The notes beneath the pieces are model-generated. The model saw only the letters and a program-made list of their open reading frames with translations. It had not been told where the DNA came from and did not search any database. The position numbers and the translations under genes were made by a program. From AWTP1-13 sp036280295 (GTDB taxonomy: Bacteria > Pseudomonadota > Alphaproteobacteria > Rhizobiales > Hyphomicrobiaceae), in assembly GCA_036280295.1 (NCBI GenBank), contig DASURA010000207.1, forward strand, positions 1-18,182: DNA of 18,182 nt, read 5' to 3'. Shown here in pieces: positions 15,256 to 18,182 of the stretch; position 1 is the stretch's first letter, and every line of letters begins with the position of its first letter.

Positions 15256-15810
15256 ATGATCAGCCTGAAGGTGAACGGCATCCCGTTCACGGTCGCGGCC
15301 GATCCGGACACGCCGCTGCTCTGGGTGCTGCGTGAGGACATGGGTCTCACCGGCACCAAGTTCGGCTGCGGCATCGGCGCGTGCGGGGCCTGCACCGTGC
15401 ATCTCAACGGTGCGGCCGTCCGCTCCTGCTCCCTCCCGCTCAGCGCCGCTCACGGTGCCGAGATCGTCACCATCGAGGGGCTTGCCGCCAGCGCCGGCCT
15501 GCCGCCCGGAGCACTGCATCCCGTGCAGCGCGCCTGGATCGACGTGCAGGTGCCGCAATGCGGCTACTGCCAGGCCGGCATGATCATGGCGACCGCCGCA
15601 CTGCTGCGCGCCTCGCCCTCCCCTGCGGACGCCGAGATCGATGCTGCCATCGGCAACCTGTGCCGCTGCGGCACCTATCCGCGCGTGCGTCGCGCCATCC
15701 GCCGCCTGGCGGATGGGGGCAGGCCGCTCGCGCCGACGGATGATACCTCGCTCGACCGCAGAGGCGATGGGACGGACCAGGTGCCGGGATCGCGGAGCCG
15801 CCGTTCATGA
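15256..15810 (+). CDS. IorA-type [2Fe-2S] small subunit of a molybdenum hydroxylase
   Basis: Electron-transfer subunit of the two-subunit isoquinoline 1-oxidoreductase/aldehyde dehydrogenase branch of the xanthine oxidase family. The 184 residues carry both expected clusters: the plant-ferredoxin type with Cys38, Cys43, Cys46 and Cys58 (FGCGIGACGACTVHLNG) and the helical type with Cys102, Cys105, Cys136 and Cys138 (QCGYCQAGM and LCRCGTY). The last 30 residues are polar and longer than most relatives. The ATG at 15256 is chosen for the fit to the family N-terminus (MISLKVNGIPF) and an AAGGA 8 bases upstream; the upstream GTG-side extension has no match. Its stop overlaps the next start as ATGA, showing tight translational coupling with the large subunit. 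Confidence 0.93.
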   Translation: MISLKVNGIPFTVAADPDTPLLWVLREDMGLTGTKFGCGIGACGACTVHLNGAAVRSCSLPLSAAHGAEIVTIEGLAASAGLPPGALHPVQRAWIDVQVPQCGYCQAGMIMATAALLRASPSPADAEIDAAIGNLCRCGTYPRVRRAIRRLADGGRPLAPTDDTSLDRRGDGTDQVPGSRSRRS

Positions 15811-18029
15811 AGCGCCGGACGTTCCTGATCGGCTCGGTCGCCGCCGCCGGCGGCCTGGCGCTCGGCTATCGTGCCTGGAGCCGCTCGTTCGAGGCGCAGG
15901 CAGTCCATCTCGTCGCCCATGACGGCGAGAGCCTGCTCGGCGGCTGGATTAAAATCGGTGAAGACGATCTGGTAACGGTCTACATCCCGCACGTCGACAT
16001 GGGTCAGGGCACCCACACCGCGCTCGCCATGATGGCGGCCGAGGAGCTGGACGCCGACTTCTCGCGCGTGCGGGCGGAGCGCGCCCCCGCGGAGAAGGCG
16101 TTTGCCAACCGTTTCCTCGGCGAAGGCTGGGTGCTGCACCGCTGGAACATCCCGCACGTCCTCGACGAGGGCGTCGATGTGGCATTTGCCGAGGCCGCGC
16201 GCCTGTTCAACCTGCAGGTCACCGGTGGCTCGACGGCGGTGCGCTTCACCGGCCAGTTCGGCATGCGCATCATCGGCGCCGCAGCGCGTGCCATGCTTGT
16301 CGAGGCCGCGGCCCGGCGCTGGCACGTCGGGGCCGACAATCTCGCCGCGGCCGACGGTGTCGTCACGCACACCGCGAGCGGCCGCCGCGCCCGCTACGGC
16401 GAGCTGGCCGCCGACGCCGCCCGGCTCAGCGTGCCGGCGAGCCCGCGCCTCAAGGCACGCCGCGACTTCAAGATCATCGGCACCTCGCCGCCTCGCTTGG
16501 ATATTCCCGCCAAGGTGCAGGGTGCTGCCGGCTACGGCATTGATCTGCGCCTGCCCGGCATGCTCTACGCCGCCGTGCAGGCAGCACCCGTGCATGGCGG
16601 AGGCCTCCTTGCGCTGGATCCCGCGCCAGCGCTGGCCATGCCCGGCGTGGAGCGGGTTGTCAGTCTCAAGCATGCCGCGGCCGTCGTCGCGCGCAGCTAC
16701 TGGCAGGCACAGCGCGCGCTTGCCGCTCTCGCCCCGGCGTTCTCCGATGCCGGCAATGCCGGCGTCAGTTCGTCGAGTCTCGGCGCCGAGCACGACCGGG
16801 CGCTGGCCACCGATCGAGGCCGCCGCATGCAGAGCACCGGCGATGCCGAGGCGGCACTTGGCAGCGCCCCGGCCGGCCGCCGCGTCGAGGCCAGCTACCG
16901 GGTGCCGTTCCTGCACCATGCGGCGATGGAGCCCATCAACGCCACCGCCCAGTACGAGGACGGCAGGCTGACGGTATGGGCCGGCGAGCAGGACGGGCTC
17001 GGCAGCAAGGCCAGCCTCGCCAGGTGGATCGGCCTGAGCGCCGCCGACGTCACGCTCATCCCGCTGCCCGTGGGCGGCGCGTTCGGTCGCCGCGCCGCCG
17101 CTTCCGCCGCTTATCTGGAGCAGGCCGCCCGCATCGCCATGGCGCTGTCGCCACGCCCGGTGCAGATGATCTGGAGCCGGGAGGAGGATTTCACCCAGGG
17201 CACCTACCGCCCGGCGCTCACCACCCGCCTCAGGGGCGCCCTGGCGGCCGACGGCCGCCCGCTGGCCTGGTCGCAGGTCTATACCGACAATCCGGGCGTC
17301 CGCGATCACAGCGCCGCCTATGCGGTCCCGTATGCGATCCCCAATCTGTCGATCCGCTCCGTCTCCCTGCCGACGCACGTCCGCGTCGGCATCTGGCGCA
17401 GCGTCGCCCACTCCCAGCACGGCTTCTGGACCGAGACGTTCATCGACGAGCTGGCGCATGCCGCCGGCCAGGATCCGTTCCGCTACCGCCGGGATCTTCT
17501 GCCGGCCGGCTCGCGCCACCGGCGTGTCCTTGAGACGGCTGCCGGGCGGGCCGGCTGGGGCGAGCCGCTTTCCTCCGGCGTGGGCCGCGGCATCGCCCTG
17601 GTGGAGAGCTTCGGCACTGTTGTTGCCCACGTCATCGAGGCTTCCCTTGGGGCTGACGGCATCCCGCACGTGCACCGCGTGACGGCCGCGGTCGACTGTG
17701 GGCAGGTCTGTCATCCCGATACCGCCACCGCACAGGTGGAGGGTGCCATCGTCATGGGGCTCAGTGCCGCCATCGCCGAGGCGATCACCCTGGAGGGCGG
17801 CATGGTGGCGCAGCGGAACTTCCCGGACTATCCCATCCTGACCCTGGCGCAGACCCCGCCGCGCATCGACGTCCATTTCCTGGCCAGCGATGGCCCGTGG
17901 GGCGGCCTTGGCGAGCCTGGCCTGCCGCCCGTAGCCCCGGCGTTGGGCAACGCCCTTTTTGCCGCAACAGGCCGGCGCCTGCGTACGTTGCCGTTCGTCA
18001 ATGCGCTGCGTGGCGGTGCGGCAGAATAG
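15807..18029 (+). CDS. IorB-type molybdopterin-binding large subunit (xanthine dehydrogenase family)
   Basis: Catalytic subunit that hydroxylates an aldehyde or N-heterocycle using a molybdenum-cytosine-dinucleotide type cofactor. The 740-residue length is typical of IorB. It starts MKRRTFLIGSVAAAGGLALG, a twin-arginine signal or anchor, so the folded complex is probably exported to the periplasm with its small subunit. Visible landmarks: VDMGQGTHTALAMMAAEELD (molybdopterin contact, about 63-82), GGAFGRR (a second cofactor loop), and the catalytic Glu703 in LGEPGLPPVAPALGNAL. No FAD subunit gene is present, as usual for this branch, whose electrons go to a cytochrome c or the membrane chain. 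The substrate cannot be read from sequence. No cytochrome gene lies between it and the right edge, but a probable ccmI follows. Confidence 0.94.
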   Translation: MKRRTFLIGSVAAAGGLALGYRAWSRSFEAQAVHLVAHDGESLLGGWIKIGEDDLVTVYIPHVDMGQGTHTALAMMAAEELDADFSRVRAERAPAEKAFANRFLGEGWVLHRWNIPHVLDEGVDVAFAEAARLFNLQVTGGSTAVRFTGQFGMRIIGAAARAMLVEAAARRWHVGADNLAAADGVVTHTASGRRARYGELAADAARLSVPASPRLKARRDFKIIGTSPPRLDIPAKVQGAAGYGIDLRLPGMLYAAVQAAPVHGGGLLALDPAPALAMPGVERVVSLKHAAAVVARSYWQAQRALAALAPAFSDAGNAGVSSSSLGAEHDRALATDRGRRMQSTGDAEAALGSAPAGRRVEASYRVPFLHHAAMEPINATAQYEDGRLTVWAGEQDGLGSKASLARWIGLSAADVTLIPLPVGGAFGRRAAASAAYLEQAARIAMALSPRPVQMIWSREEDFTQGTYRPALTTRLRGALAADGRPLAWSQVYTDNPGVRDHSAAYAVPYAIPNLSIRSVSLPTHVRVGIWRSVAHSQHGFWTETFIDELAHAAGQDPFRYRRDLLPAGSRHRRVLETAAGRAGWGEPLSSGVGRGIALVESFGTVVAHVIEASLGADGIPHVHRVTAAVDCGQVCHPDTATAQVEGAIVMGLSAAIAEAITLEGGMVAQRNFPDYPILTLAQTPPRIDVHFLASDGPWGGLGEPGLPPVAPALGNALFAATGRRLRTLPFVNALRGGAAE

Positions 18030-18095
18030 ATCCTGCGGCGGTACATCAGCTCAGCCATCCTTGCCACCTCGGCGCCATCGGCCTATTGCAACCCC

Positions 18096-18182
18096 ATGCT
18101 CCTCCTATGGACCGCATTCGCCCTTCTGACAGCCGCGGTGCTGGCCTGGGTGCTGGCGCCGCTCGGTCGTGCCGCCGTCCCG
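18096..18182 (+). CDS. ccmI: Probable cytochrome c biogenesis protein CcmI, N-terminal fragment
   Basis: An open frame that runs off the right edge, 29 residues visible: MLLLWTAFALLTAAVLAWVL then APLGR and a few more. A single strongly hydrophobic N-terminal helix starting one residue after Met and ending in a Pro-Leu-Arg-like turn is typical of CcmI/CycH, the apocytochrome c chaperone. No good ribosome site is visible, and other small membrane proteins begin similarly, so this rests on pattern recall of a short piece. Confidence 0.5.
   Translation, partial: MLLLWTAFALLTAAVLAWVLAPLGRAAVP

Noticed and set aside
15675..17876. A 733-codon open frame antisense to the molybdopterin subunit
   Set aside because: It is a low-complexity shadow of the IorB-type gene, whose catalytic and signal motifs are clear.

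Overview
This is a GC-rich, densely coded stretch of chromosome from what is most likely an alphaproteobacterium. Three things point there: a C4 (Shemin) pathway 5-aminolevulinate synthase, a textbook GGAAC-N16-CGTT promoter of the EcfG general-stress sigma factor, and FadL, IorAB and CcmI genes in a typical Gram-negative setting. I cannot fix the order from sequence alone; Rhodospirillales or Hyphomicrobiales would both fit. No tRNA, rRNA, CRISPR array, transposase or integrase was seen. No intergenic gap exceeds about 285 bases.

Layout. 1-563 (minus): the start of mutM (DNA repair glycosylase, cut by the window edge), preceded by a small GlcG/HbpS-type (DUF336) protein. 775-2598 (plus): a TPR plus SAM-methyltransferase protein. 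An AT-rich promoter region follows, then a FadL/OmpP1 outer-membrane channel (2764-4122) and a VOC-fold protein (4356-4778). These converge on hemA (4818-6047, minus), which lies downstream of a secreted tandem truncated haemoglobin (6254-7129, minus). Divergent from the globin is a secreted PRC-barrel protein under the EcfG promoter (7388-7936). After it come an MFS transporter and an ABC exporter in a tight pair (8051-11086, plus). Converging on these is a minus-strand block: a second ABC exporter (13156-14973), an L,D-transpeptidase (11716-12978) and an unrecognised 174-residue protein (11131-11655). Divergent again, 15256-18029 encodes a two-subunit IorAB-type molybdenum hydroxylase, with a probable ccmI start at the right edge.

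How the genes may work together. Haem is a loose theme: synthesis (hemA), a haem-binding exported globin, a DUF336 protein of a family with haem-binding members, and a cytochrome c maturation factor next to a hydroxylase whose relatives pass electrons to c-type cytochromes. The envelope is a second theme: FadL, two ABC exporters, an MFS transporter, an L,D-transpeptidase and a secreted PRC-barrel protein.

The most unusual item is the exported protein made of two TrHb1-like globin domains. They are about 80% identical, both retain the proximal His, and both lack the usual TyrB10 and GlnE11 distal residues. Several short palindromes and hairpins lie between genes; two of them share an 11-base core. 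I see no defence system or mobile element.
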